From Diplolepis rosae (Eukaryota; Arthropoda; Insecta; Hymenoptera; Diplolepididae), in NCBI GenBank assembly GCA_030998225.1, contig JAPYXD010000608.1, forward strand, positions 2,758,501 through 2,822,500: DNA of 64,000 nt. Direction: 5' to 3'. The notes beneath the pieces are model-generated. The model was not told where the DNA came from. It was given only the letters and a program-made list of their open reading frames with translations, and searched no databases. The translations under genes and the position numbers were made by a program. This document shows, piece after piece, positions 1 to 11,390 of the stretch (position 1 is its first letter; each line of letters begins with the position of its first letter).

Positions 1-693
1 CATTTATTTGAAAGTATTGGACATAAAAGTGTATTGTTAATAAATTACATGACTGCTTTCGAATTAAACAGTGTTTCTTTCTCAAAAGACTTTTTATTAT
101 TTACCGACTTTTATTTGTAGGAACTGCATAAAATTCTCATCGGAATATGGTAGACTCACTTACAAAAGTTTGAGTGCGCTCGACTCTATACTCCGCGTTG
201 CACGCTCCAAGCGCGCAGTCACACAAAAAAATTTTTTTCTCGAAAAGTATCAAACGGTCCACTACCAAATTTTGTTACAAAGTTCTGAGTACTTAACGAA
301 CAAATTACACAGAAAATGATTCAATTCAAACATGTCTCTTTTGAGATAATTTCATTTGTTTACTTAATTGTTGCATACAAAGTACTAAATACCGTTTCTG
401 AGTTTTCATCAAAGCATGGACTTAATTGTAGATCCCATGGCATATTTTATTTATGTATTTTATACTCTTCGTTGAATATTAGAAGCAGTATTGAAAAAAA
501 CATTTTTTGCACTTTGAAAATAAAAAAATCAATAACTTGAAAAATTTACATATCATATTGAAAAAAAAAATACGTGTCATTTTTTTTCCTCTCTAGAACG
601 AGGAAAAAAATTTTCAGGTTAATCAAAATTTTGATTGTAAATCTGATATGGAATAACCCATATATTTTAAATTATTTCTATAACTTCTTTCAG
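1..693. other. AT-rich non-coding stretch
   Basis: Short open frames at 71-319 and 316-540 have no recognisable domain and composition typical of AT-rich spacer. The last part (about 660-693) is pyrimidine-rich and ends in a good 3' splice site, so it is probably the end of an intron of the gene whose last exon may follow. Confidence 0.5.
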
Positions 694-759
694 TTGGAGC
701 AGCTTATTACTCCCGAGCAATTTAAACGTATGATGAAATACGCCAACAAGATCGAGTAA
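694..759 (+). CDS. Candidate last coding exon, gene unidentified
   Basis: A pyrimidine-rich tract ending in TTCTTTCAG (to 693) is followed by 21 codons and a TAA. The peptide contains ITPEQFKRMMKYANKIE just before the stop. It differs from its surroundings: charged, helix-forming, not low-complexity, and with normal codon choice inside very AT-rich DNA. This looks like the C-terminal exon of a conserved protein. I do not recognise the family and assign no function. The open frame extends upstream to 574, but the acceptor suggests only 694 onward is exonic. AATAAA motifs near 1010 could serve as polyadenylation signals. The upstream exons would lie outside the window. It could also be a chance short frame. 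Confidence 0.4.
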   Translation: MEQLITPEQFKRMMKYANKIE

Positions 760-1120
760 TTCAACATTTTTTAAAACAGAAGGGGATGGAGCTTTTTTCA
801 GTTTTTAAAACCGTTTATATACAGGTACATAAGGGTTAAATTATGAAACGCGAATGAATTTATACTAAAAATAATTATTATATGTGACTATTATTAATAG
901 TTCACGTTCAGAACGTGAGATAATTTTTACACTACTCTAAGGTACGTTTACTTGTTGAATTCTATAATCTATATTTGATAAATTTATAATAAATTTATAT
1001 TCAATTATAGTTAATAAATAAATACATATGCCCATTTAAATATATACAACATTATATACCATAATAATAAATATTACCGACTTATATTTTAGTATTATTT
1101 AATACATTTTATTTCATTAG
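760..1120. other. Possible 3' UTR / AT-rich spacer
   Basis: No open frame or repeat recognised. Overlapping AATAAA-like motifs near 1008-1020 could end a transcript from the exon at 694-759. Otherwise nothing is visible. Confidence 0.35.
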
Positions 1121-2153
1121 TTTAAGTGAAACAGGAAATTCAATTTACTTAAGGCTCTATCGGCCTTAAGAAACATATTCTCATCATGACACTCGCGCTT
1201 CGCGCTCGATTTTCTGTATGCATTTTTGTAACTTTTTAATAAATTACATGATTATTGATAAATTTATTTTCTTCCAAATATCTCAAAAAAGAAAAACAAT
1301 CGTAGACTTTATTTAAGGAAACGATTTTGCAGAACAACGTTTATTTCGTATCTCACATATTTTGGTGAAACAAATCGAATTTTTTCAATATTAAAAATCA
1401 AAAAATTAAAATATACATCCTGTCGAGAAATTTCTCGATAAGAATGTGTAGACCTTATTTAGCCAAACAATTTTTCATCTCAAAGTTTTTTTTGCATCTC
1501 ACATATTTTGTCTAAAAAATAGAATTTTATTTTAAATATTATTGTTAAAAAATTGAATTTTGGATTTTCAATAGTTTTTTTTTTAATTAAACAGAAAAAT
1601 ATGCATCTTATGAAAAAATGTTACAATTCAAATTTGTAGGTCTTTATTTATTCAATAATATTGTATCATAACGTTTTTTCGTATCTCGTATAATTTAAAT
1701 GGAAAATGGAATTTTGATATTGACTTTTTTCGAATTTGAATATGCTGTAACATTTCTAATTTTGATTTAATCAAAAAATGTTATCAGGATAATTTTTAGA
1801 CATTTATGAGCACTATCTAAAACCAGTATTGAAATTTTTTATTTTTTCAAAAAATTATTTTCAAAAACACAAAAGTAGTGCTCAACCCCTCAATTTTGAT
1901 TGGATGTGGCTGGTTAACGAACTTGTCCTTATTTTTTCGGCTCCGATAAAGTGTACCAAAGCTCAATTCAATCTGATAATTCTATCGAGAGTTATGCCGC
2001 ACATGACCTACAGACAGACAGACAGACACTTTCGTAAAAACCATTTTTTCTGACTCAGGGGGTCTCAAAACGTAAAGATTTGATGAAAATTTCGAAAGTC
2101 ATTTTTCACATAAAACCAATACCTTCTCATCCATGATGAGAATGTAAAAAATT
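1121..2153 (+). repeat. Dispersed repeat A, copy 1
   Basis: Nearly the same sequence recurs at 24410-25588 in the same orientation, and its last ~70 bp recurs inverted at 22572-22642. Both long copies begin TTTAAGTGAAACAGGAAATT and end in TCTCATCCATGATGAGAATG. The motif ATTCTCATCATG near the start (about 1170) is inverted at the end, so it may be a DNA transposon with short terminal inverted repeats of about 13 bp. Copy 2 has roughly 150 bp that copy 1 lacks, around position 1520. A CAGA microsatellite lies near the end of both. No coding sequence is recognised. The 1829-2053 frame is part of the repeat. Confidence 0.75.
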
Positions 2154-3261
2154 GTAGAATTTTTACTAAAACGAAGTTAACAGACATTCTTCTGATACAT
2201 TTACCAAATTTTGAGCAGGATATTTTAGAAACAAAAAAAGATATCTTACATGGTTGGATTAACCATGGAAATTAGATATAAGGAGACCAATCTCCATATA
2301 TCCATTCCCGAAATACATGATGTCAAAGTATTTATCTTATATTTATCAGATTATTATAAACCGTGAATGCCGCCATTTTGCGCCCAGGGAACACACGCGC
2401 CCTCATCGGGAAGTTTCCTAACTAAGTACTTGACAGAACTTCATTTCGTGTTTTATGAAATACGGCCATAAGAGATTGGTCTCCTTCAGCCCCCTGCATC
2501 TCAGCCAGTATGCAAGTAATCCGCGAATCAAAAATGTCGCAAGAATTGACCGTGGCCGCTAGAGGCGCCAATTGTTCATGAGGCCTGAATTCATTTTAAT
2601 GCCTGGGAAAAATCCATGAAAATTAAATTTTTGAGGATAAAAACTACTTTATCATATTTTTTTTACAACACATTAATCTAGAAAGTTTTAAATATAATTT
2701 GAAGCAATTTTTACTGATAGAAAGGGTAATATGCTTGAAATTTGGTCGAAAATTGTCTTTGTAATTCTGGCTGGAAATTGAAATCAAAGTTCTGTTATCT
2801 TCGTTTTAACATTAAAATTTACATTCTGATTATTAAATAAAAATACAATATTTATTTATATTATCAATATTATTGATATTATATCAGACTTACATATTAC
2901 AATATAAAAATTGGCTATTAAAATTCCATCAAATTGAATTATAATACTGGTATTAATTATATCATCTTGATTTTTTTAGAAAAATTAGATTATATTATAT
3001 GACATTTTGTATTTTATATTTTAAAACTTCTCAGTAATTGAAAAATTACATTTTTATGAACTAAACTTTCACATAAGGAATGAACGTACATTTGAAAAAC
3101 TAACAAATATAAAGAATTTATAAAATTCCTTTATAAGTATTTGAAAACACAAAGAACAAAGATCTTTGTAATAAATAATAATCAACATAATATATAATAT
3201 TTCATAATAATATAATGGATATTTAGATCTCATATGCACATCATTTATTATGTGTATTTTA
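2154..3261. other. AT-rich spacer
   Basis: No gene, RNA or repeat recognised. A slightly GC-richer patch lies around 2360-2580. The last bases (3262-3269) are the left target duplication of element W. Confidence 0.5.
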
Positions 3262-4195
3262 TCTATAATTAGGGATGGGCGATCTCGATTCAATTCTACG
3301 GAGATTGATCTTTGTTACTCGATTAATCGGTTGGATTGATATTTTTTTTTGATAGGGGATCGATAGCCAGAACTCGAATTGAACAGAAAATTTTTTTTTT
3401 TCAGAAGAACGCTAATTTCAGAGCGTACTAATGTCAGCATGCAATGTAGGAAGACAAGAGCAGGGTTGCGAAGGTAAAATACCTAACGTAATTTACATGG
3501 TTTTCTACACGTAATTTACTATGTATATTACGTGAAGGTTTTCTACACGTAATTTACGTCTATGCTAGACTTAAAGTTTTGGCGGGTGCGCAAGCTAACC
3601 TAATTTTTGTTCATAATTTAAATATAAGTAAGAGTGGTAGGCCAATGCACGAAAATTAATTTTTTCCAGGAAAAGATGCATTGCCATTGAAAATGGTTTG
3701 CTAGCAGATGAGCAGATGCATATTGACAAAAGGCAAGATAGCACTTGCACTTTAAGTATGAGTCTTGTGCTCAATGAAAGCAATATTTCTTCAGAAGGAA
3801 TAGTGCTGTTGAACAATAACGCTAAAGTAAGTCTTGTGCTTAATGCTTATATGAAATAAAACTTCAATATGATGTCAATTAAAAAGAATTTACCGTGGCT
3901 AAAATTATTTAATAGTAAAGATGGTTTACAAAAGAAATGACAAATGTTCTTAATTTTGCACAAATTATAATATAACTATTAAATTTAGTTTATGTCTTTT
4001 TAGTACTTTTTTTTCAATGAACAATTTTTTTCTTGAGTTAGAAATCGAATGATATAGACTTTATAAAACTATTTTTCTAAATCTCAAGACTCAACAACTG
4101 ACATGTCAAAAAATTAAGCTTATAAATAAAATAGAATTTGAGTTTGAATTATTGAATATGAAATTATTAAATATTATTAATTTATTTCAAATTAA

Positions 4196-4340
4196 TTAGT
4201 AGAGTTTGAAATTTCTGCCACTGCCTACATTATCGGAGAATCACTAGTCGCGTATCAGATAGGATACGTTGCCAACATGTGTCCTCGTAGACAATTTCCA
4301 ACTCTTATATCGCAAGTAAATGCAAATTAAATTCAAATTT
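4196..4340 (+). repeat. Dispersed repeat B, copy 1
   Basis: A block starting near TAGAGTTTGAAATTTCTG and containing ATCGGAGAATCACTAGTCGC and ATCAGATAGGATACGTTG recurs in the same orientation at about 53482-53625, with a few substitutions. It lies inside the hAT element, so either this hAT family carries it or it is a short retroposon. No poly-A tail or pol III promoter boxes are convincing. Confidence 0.65.
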
Positions 4341-4376
4341 AAAGAATATGTAATCTTTTTGTGGAAAAAAGACGCC

Positions 4377-4459
4377 TTCGACTGCGCTGGGATTCGAACC
4401 CAGGTCTAGCAGTCGACCAGCAATCTAAATACCTGGGCTCGAATCCCAGCGCAGTCGAA
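4377..4459. repeat. tRNA-T-arm-like perfect hairpin
   Basis: Arms of 29 bp (4377-4405 and 4431-4459) are inverted copies with about one mismatch around a 25-bp loop. Each arm contains a match to the tRNA B box/T-loop (GGGTTCGAATCC type) on opposite strands. No complete cloverleaf or A box is evident on either strand, so this is not called as a tRNA gene. It may derive from two inverted tRNA 3' halves. Confidence 0.6.
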
Positions 4460-4875
4460 AGCGTTATTATTAAGGCTATCAATATTATTTTATTTTGCTG
4501 AAATAAAGGATCACTGAAAAGCTTATAAGCTTTACTTTACGATTTTTAAAAGGATTATTTATTTCTGTAAGGACCCCTTGAGATGGATGATTGTTATTCC
4601 CAGAATTGTATATTTTCGTTGATTTCACTTTACAGACGTTTCTTAACATAAATGAAACAATAATTTAGTATAAGTATAAAGCAAAGTGATCACAGCATTA
4701 ACATACATTATAAAGTCTGTATTATACTATAAAATTTATTGAAAAGAAATTTACGTTATCCTGAATATAACATATTACAGTAGTTCGGTAAATATTTATA
4801 ACTTCTCTAGGTTTTCTATTAAAATTATTGATATTCCAGTGATTAGCAAAAGATAATAAACAATTATTTATTTAC

Positions 4876-5066
4876 CTGTGACCTAAAAGCCGATCGTAAG
4901 CACTGTTTTTTAAAATTTTGTCACACTGTAAACATTTTGCCACAATTTTATTAGTTTCTTTTAAACACTTGAAATTCAATTCCGACCATGGGACTTTATT
5001 TGCGCATTTCATTATTTTTCCTCCATCAGATTTGCTCATTTTATATTTTGATTTTAATTTCGACAC
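4876..5066 (-). CDS. hAT transposase first exon (BED-type zinc finger)
   Basis: Sixty-three codons from ATG at 5066. After a lysine-rich start comes VPWSELNF, then a C-x2-C (CLQCDK) and a terminal H in LLGH, the layout of a BED zinc finger, the DNA-binding module at the N-terminus of many hAT transposases. Coding sequence runs into CAG/GTAAAT, a consensus 5' splice site at about 4875, so the in-frame stop shortly after would be intronic. No downstream exon with the catalytic core or the C-terminal dimerisation region is recognisable before the element's end at 3461. Most likely a remnant: the element can be recognised in trans but not moved by itself. Confidence 0.55.
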
Positions 5067-5469
5067 TTGCCGAATTAAGAAAAATGCAAATTTAAATTTT
5101 AACTATAATTAATTGCATAAACAAACACAACAAGAGAGATTATACATACTCTTTTAAGGTTCGCTACCTTGAATATGAAATTAACTACAGTTTTCGACCT
5201 AAATTACGTTTATTACGTATAAGACGTAATTTACATGGGAAGCCTCGAGTTACGCGTAATTTTGCAACCCTGGACAAGAGTGGTGTATAGTTTCAGAAAA
5301 GAGTGAAAGTCGGTAAGGTAGGCGGTTTTTAGAAAATAAAGAAACAGATGGAACGATGAATATATTTCTTATGAGGTTACTAAAGTCAGCTAAAGTATTC
5401 TGCGAAAATATTATTTTGAATGCGAAGAAGTATTAGTGATGATTTTTCAAAGAGCTCGTCATTGTAAGA

Positions 5470-8400
5470 AGTAAACCAGGTGATCTAAGCACTTAAAATA
5501 CACCTTCCTCAGGGAAGTTAAGCTGAGAACAGATATTTAAGATACCTGGTTTATGTTTTACAGATCCCGTCATTTTGAAAATTATATTTAGTAGCCCAGG
5601 TGCTAAAAAACATCTTCCTCAGGGAATGTAAGCTGAGAACTGAAAATTAAGATACCTAGTTCATATTTTAGAGATCCCGTCATTTTGAAAATTATATAGT
5701 AGTCCAGGTGCTTAAAAAACATCTTCCTCAGGGAACTTAAGCTGACAACTGAAATTAAGGATACCTGGATTATATTTTAGAGATCTCGTCATTTTGAAAA
5801 TTATATCTAGTAGTCCAGGTGCTTAAAAACCATCTTCCTCAGGGAACGTAAGCTGAGAACTGAAATTTAAGATACTTAGTACATATTTTAGAAATCCCAT
5901 CATTTTAAAAATTATATTTAGTAGCCCAGGTGCTTAAAAAACATCTTCCTCGGGGAACGTAAGCTGAGAACTGAAAATTAAGACACCAAGTTCATATTAT
6001 AGAGATCCCGTCATTTTGAAAATTATATTTAGTAGTCCAAGTGCTTAAAAAACATCTTCCTCAGGGAACGTAAGCTGAGAAATGAAATTTAAAATACCTA
6101 GTACATATTTTAGAGATCCCATCATTTAAAAATTACATTTAGTAGTCCAAGTACCTAAATTACATCTTACTCTGGGAACTTAAGCTGAGAACTGAAAATT
6201 CAGATACCTGGTTCATATTTTACAGAACTATAAACTAGGTATCTTAATTTTCCGTTCTCACCTTAAGTTTCCTGAAGAAGATGTATTTTAGGCACTTGGA
6301 CTACTAAATATAATTTTTAAAATGACGGGATCTCTAAAATATAATGCAGGTATCCTTAATTTCAGTTCTCATCTTAAGATCCCTGAGGAAGATGGATTTT
6401 AAGCACCTGGACTACTAGATATAATTTACAAAATGACGGGATCTCTAAAATATAAACGAGGTATATTAAGTTTTACTTTTGAGCTTAAGTTCCCTGAGGA
6501 AGATGATTTTTAAACACCTGGACTACTAGATATAATTTTCAAAATGACGGGGTCACTAAAATATAATCCAGGTATCCTTAATTTCAGTTCTCAGCTTAAG
6601 TTCCCTGAGGAAGATGTTTTTTAAGCACCTGGACTACTAAATATAATTTTCAAAATGACGGGATCTCTAAAATATGTACTAGATATCTTAATTTTCAGTT
6701 CTCAGCTTAACTTTCCTGAGGAAGATGATTTTTAAACACCTGGACTACTAGATATAATTTTCAAAATGGCGGGGTCTCTAAAATATAATCCAGGTATTCT
6801 TAATTTCAGTTCTAATCTTACGTTGCCTGAGAAAGATGTTTTTTAAGCACTTCGACTACTAAATATAATTTTCAAAATGACGGGATCTCTAAAATATGTA
6901 CTAGATGTCTTAATTTTCAGTTCTCAGCTTCAATTCCCTGAGGAAGATGTTTTTCAAGCACCTGGCATACTAAATATAATTTTCAAAATGTCGGGATCTC
7001 TAAAATATCTACTAGGTATCTTAATTTTCAGTTCTCAGCTTAAGTTCCCTGAGGAAGAAGTATTTTAGGCACTTGGACTACTAGATATAATTTTCTAGAA
7101 TGACTGGACCACTGAAATACCATTCGGATATATTAAATTTTAGTTCTCAGATTAAGTTCCCTGAGGAAGATGTTTTTTAAGCACCTGGACTACTATATTA
7201 ATTTCAAAATAACGAGATCTCTAAAATATGAACTAGGTATTTTAATTTTCAGTTCTCAGCTTACGTTCCCTGAGGAAGATGTTTTTCAAGCACTTGGACT
7301 ACTAAATATAATTTTCAAAATGACGGGATCTCTAAAATATGAACTAGGTATCCTTAATTTCTGTTCTCAGCTTAAGTTCCCTGAGGAAGATGTTTTTCAA
7401 GCATCTGGACTACTAAATATAATTTTCAAAATGACGAGATCTCTAAAATATGAACTAGGTATCCTTAATTTCAGTTCTCAGCTTAAGTTCCCTGAGGTAG
7501 ATGTTTTTAAGCACCTGACGGGATCTCTAAAATATGTACTAGATATCTTAATTTTCAGTTCTCAGCTTAACTTTCCTGAGGAAGATGATTTTTAAACACC
7601 TGGACTACTAGATATAATTTTCAAAATGACGGGATCTCTAAAATATAATGCAGGTATCCTTAATTTCAGTTCTCAGCTTAAGTTCCCTGAGGAAGATGTT
7701 TTTCAAGCATCTGGACTACTAAATATAATTTTCAAAATGACGAGATCTCTAAAATATGAACTAGGTATCTTAATTTTCAGTTCTCAGCTTAAATTCCCTG
7801 AGGAAGATGGTTTTTAAGCACCTGGACTACTAGATATAATTTTCAAAATGACGGGATCTCTAAAATATCTACTAGGTATCTTAAATTTCAGTTCTCAGCT
7901 TAAGTTCCCTGAGGAAGAAGTATTTTAGGCACTTGGACTACTAGATATAATTTTCTAGAATGACTGGACCACTGAAATACCATTCGGATATATTAAATTT
8001 TAGTTCTCAGATTAAGTTCCCTGAGGAAGATGTTTTTTAAGCACCTGGACTACTATATTAATTTCAAAATGACGAGATCTCTAAAATATGAACTAGGTAT
8101 TTTAATTTTCAGTTCTCAGCTTACGTTCCCTGAGGAAGATGTTTTTCAAGCACTTGGACTACTAAATATAATTTTCAAAATGACGGGATCTCTAAAATAT
8201 GAACTAGGTATCCTTAATTTCTGTTCTCAGCTTAAGTTCCCTGAGGAAGATGTTTTTCAAGCATCTGGACTACTAAATATAATTTTCAAAATGACGAGAT
8301 CTCTAAAATATGAACTAGGTATCTTAATTTTCAGTTCTCAGCTTAAATTCCCTGAGGAAGATGGTTTTTAAGCACCTGGCATACTAAATATAATTTTCAA

Positions 8401-10715
8401 AATGTCGGGATCTCTAAAATATCTACTAGGTATCTTAATTTTCAGTTCTCAGCTTAAGTTCCCTGAGGAAGATGTATTTTAGGCACTTGGACTACTAGAT
8501 ATAATTTTCAGAATGACTGGACCACTGAAATACCATTCGGATATCTTAAATTTCAGTTCTCAGCTTAAGTTCCCTGAGGAAGATGTTTTTTAAGCACCTG
8601 GGCTACTAAATACAATTTTCAAAATGACGGGATCTCTAAAATATGAACTAGGTATTTTAATTTTCAGTTCTCAGCTTACGTTGCCTGAGAAAGATGTTTT
8701 TTAAGCACTTGGACTACTAGATATAATTTTCAAAATGACGGGATCTCTAAAATATGAACTAGGTATCCTTAATTTCAGTTCTCAGCTTAAGTTCCCTGAG
8801 GTAGATGTTTTTAAGCACCTGGACTACTAAATATAATTTTCAAAATGACGGGATCTCTAAAATATGTACTAGATATCTTAATTTTCAGTTCTCAGCTTAA
8901 CTTTCCTGAGGAAGATGATTTTTAAACACCTGGACTACTAGATATAATTTTCAAAATGACGGGATCTCTAAAATATAATGCAGGTATCCTTAATTTCAGT
9001 TCTCAGCTTAAGTTCCCTGAGGAAGATGTTTTTTAAGCACTTGGACTACTAGGTATAATTTTCAAAATGTCGGGATCTCTAAAATATGAACTAGGTATCA
9101 TTATTTTCAGTTCTCAGCTTAAGTTCCCTGAGGAAGATGGTTTTTAAGCACCTGGACTACTAGATATAATTTTCAAAATGACGGGATCTCTAAAATATAA
9201 TGCAGGTATCCTTAATTTCAGTTCTCAGCTTAAGTTCCCTGAGGAAGATGTTTTTTAAGCACCTGGACTACTAGATATAATTTTCAAAATGACGGGATCT
9301 CTAAAATATAATGCAGGTATCCTTAATTTCAGTTCTCAGCTTAAGTTCCCTGAGGAAGATGTTTTTTAAGCACCTGGACTACTAGATATAATTTTCAAAA
9401 TGACGAGATCTCTAAAATATGAACTAGGTATTTTAATTTTCAGTTCTCAGCTTACGTTCCCTGAGGAAGATGTTTTTCAAGCACTTGGACTACTAAATAT
9501 AATTTTCAAAATGACGAGATCTCTAAAATATGAACTAGGTATCATTATTTTCAGTTCTCAGCTTAAGTTCCCTGAGGAAGATGGTTTTTAAGCACCTGGA
9601 CTACTAGATATAATTTTCAAAATGACGGGATCTCTAAAATATAATGCAGGTATCCTTAATTTCAGTTCTCAGCTTACGTTCCCTGAGGAAGATGTTTTTC
9701 AAGCACTTGGACTACTAAATATAATTTTCAAAATGACGGGATCTCTAAAATATGAACTAGGTATCCTTAATTTCTGTTCTCAGCTTAAGTTCCCTGAGGA
9801 AGATGTTTTTCAAGCATCTGGACTACTAAATATAATTTTCAAAATGACGAGATCTCTAAAATATGAACTAGGTATCATTATTTTCAGTTCTCAGCTTAAG
9901 TTCCCTGAGGAAGATGGTTTTTAAGCACCTGGACTACTAGATATAATTTTCAAAATGACGGGATCTCTAAAATATGTACTAGATATCTTAATTTTCAGTT
10001 CTCAGCTTAACTTTCCTGAGGAAGATGATTTTTAAACACCTGGACTACTATATTAATTTCAAAATAACGAGATCTCTAAAATATGAACTAGGTATCTTAA
10101 TTTTCAGTTCTCAGCTTAAATTCCCTGAGGAAGATGTTTTTCAAGCACCTGGCATACTAAATATAATTCTAAAAATGACGGGATCTCTAAAATATGTACT
10201 AGATATCTTAATTTTCAGTTCTCAGCTTAACTTTCCTGAGGAAGATGATTTTTAAACACCTGGACTACTATATTAATTTCAAAATAACGAGATCTCTAAA
10301 ATATGAACTAGGTATTTTAATTTTCAGTTCTCAGCTTACGTTCCCTGAGGAAGATGTTTTTCAAGCACTTGGACTACTAAATATAATTTTCAAAATGACG
10401 GGATCTCTAAAATATGAACTAGGTATCTTAATTTTCAGTTCTCAGCTTAACTTCCCTGTGGAAGATGTATTTTAGTCACTTGGACTACTAGATATAATTT
10501 TTAGAATAACTGAAGTACTGAAATACCATTCGGATATCTTAAATTTCAGTTCTCAGCTTAAGTTCCCTGAGGAAGATGTTTTTTAAGCACCGGGACTAGA
10601 TATAATTTTCAAAATGATGGGATCTCTAAAATATAAACGAGGTATCTTAAATATCTGGTCTCAGCTTAACTTCCCTGAGGAAGGTGTATTTTAAGCACTT
10701 AGATCACCTGGTTTA
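5470..10715. repeat. Satellite array 1 (~110-bp unit, inverted)
   Basis: Tandem units of about 110-111 bp run head to tail. Each contains AAAATGACGGGATCTCTAAA, then CTTAATTTTCAGTTCTCAGC, then CCCTGAGGAAGATG, then CACCTGGACTACTA. Units from about 5470 to 6225 (about seven) are reverse-complement; from about 6226 to 10715 (about forty) they are forward. The array is therefore an asymmetric inverted repeat whose turn lies near 6226. It sits precisely between W's arm sequences: the 5325-5470 flank is repeated inverted at 10716-10865. Blocks of several units recur with an 860-bp shift (about 7000-7480 versus 7860-8340). Some units have an open frame right across (e.g. 7170-7595, 8030-8371) because the unit is often 37 codons; I do not call these genes. 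Confidence 0.93.
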
Positions 10716-11136
10716 CTTCTTACAATGACGAGCTCTTTGAAAAATCATCACTAATACTCCTTCCCATTCAAAATAATATTTTCGCAGAATACTTTAGCTG
10801 ACTTTAGTAACCTCATAAGAAATATATTCATCGTATCATCGGTTTTTTTATTTTCTAAAAACCTGCCTACCTTACCGACTTTCACGCTTTTTTGAAACCA
10901 TACACCATTCTTGTCCTCCTACATTGCATGCTGACATTAGTATGCTCTGTATCTGGGGTTCTTCTGACAAAATTTTTTTCTGTTCAATTTGAGTTCTGGC
11001 TATCGATCCCCTACCTTTTTTTTTGGTAGGGTATCGATTTTCCAAAATCGAATTTCTCCAAAATACATTTTCTCCTAAAATCAGCAATTTCAGAGCGTAC
11101 TAATGTCAGCATGCAATGTAGGAAGACAAGAGTGGT
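10716..11136. repeat. Right-arm/left-arm junction inside W
   Basis: 10716-11022 is the inverted equivalent of W's left arm (AATATATTCATCGTATCATC, TTGCATGCTGACATTAGTA, GGCTATCGATCCCCTACC). At about 11022-11033 the orientation flips (CCTACC, a T run, GGTAGG). From there to 11136 the sequence again reads as left arm (CAGAGCGTACTAATGTCAGC, AGGAAGACAAGAGTGGTGTA). The outermost ~80 bp of both arms are missing. This is the seam between W's two halves. Confidence 0.7.
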
Positions 11137-11390
11137 GTATGGTTCAGTGATCCCAGATCTGAAACCGACGCAGTGTCTGACACTCTCAGCCTGCCTGTCG
11201 GTGTGAATCGGGAAGGGAGCGAAGACGGGGCACGTTGCCATTTTTCTTTGCTCGTCACTCTTGCATGCGAGAACGACTCGTCCCATTTCCATTTCCCCTT
11301 ATTTTCCTCGCTTCTTCGTTACAATGCATGCGTTTTTAACTGTTCCAAGTTTTAGATTTCAGGCTGTCGTTTATCGAGTCGAAATTGAGA

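Larger units (their letters stand above)
3461..5272 (-). mobile_element. hAT element, TSD GACAAGAG
   Basis: The termini CAGGGTTGCG (3461) and its inverse GCAACCCTG (ending 5272) are flanked by a perfect 8-bp duplication, GACAAGAG, at 3453-3460 and 5273-5280. Removing the element restores the arm sequence seen uninterrupted at about 11121-11136. Repeated blocks with ACGTAATTTAC lie just inside both ends. It holds a BED-finger exon on the minus strand (4876-5066) but no visible catalytic RNase-H-like region, so at 1.8 kb it is probably a deleted, non-autonomous derivative. Confidence 0.88.

Noticed and set aside
71..540. Two overlapping short genes at the left edge
   Set aside because: No domain, low-complexity AT-rich composition, probably intron.
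4377..4459. tRNA gene
   Set aside because: T-arm-like motifs only; the two arms pair with each other and no A box, anticodon arm or full cloverleaf can be drawn.
6877..10475. Series of plus-strand open frames of 63-141 codons treated as genes
   Set aside because: They are the tandem satellite read in one frame; frames start and stop with single-base unit variants.
5470..10715. CRISPR array
   Set aside because: Repeats are contiguous ~110-bp units without unique spacers, in animal DNA, without cas genes.
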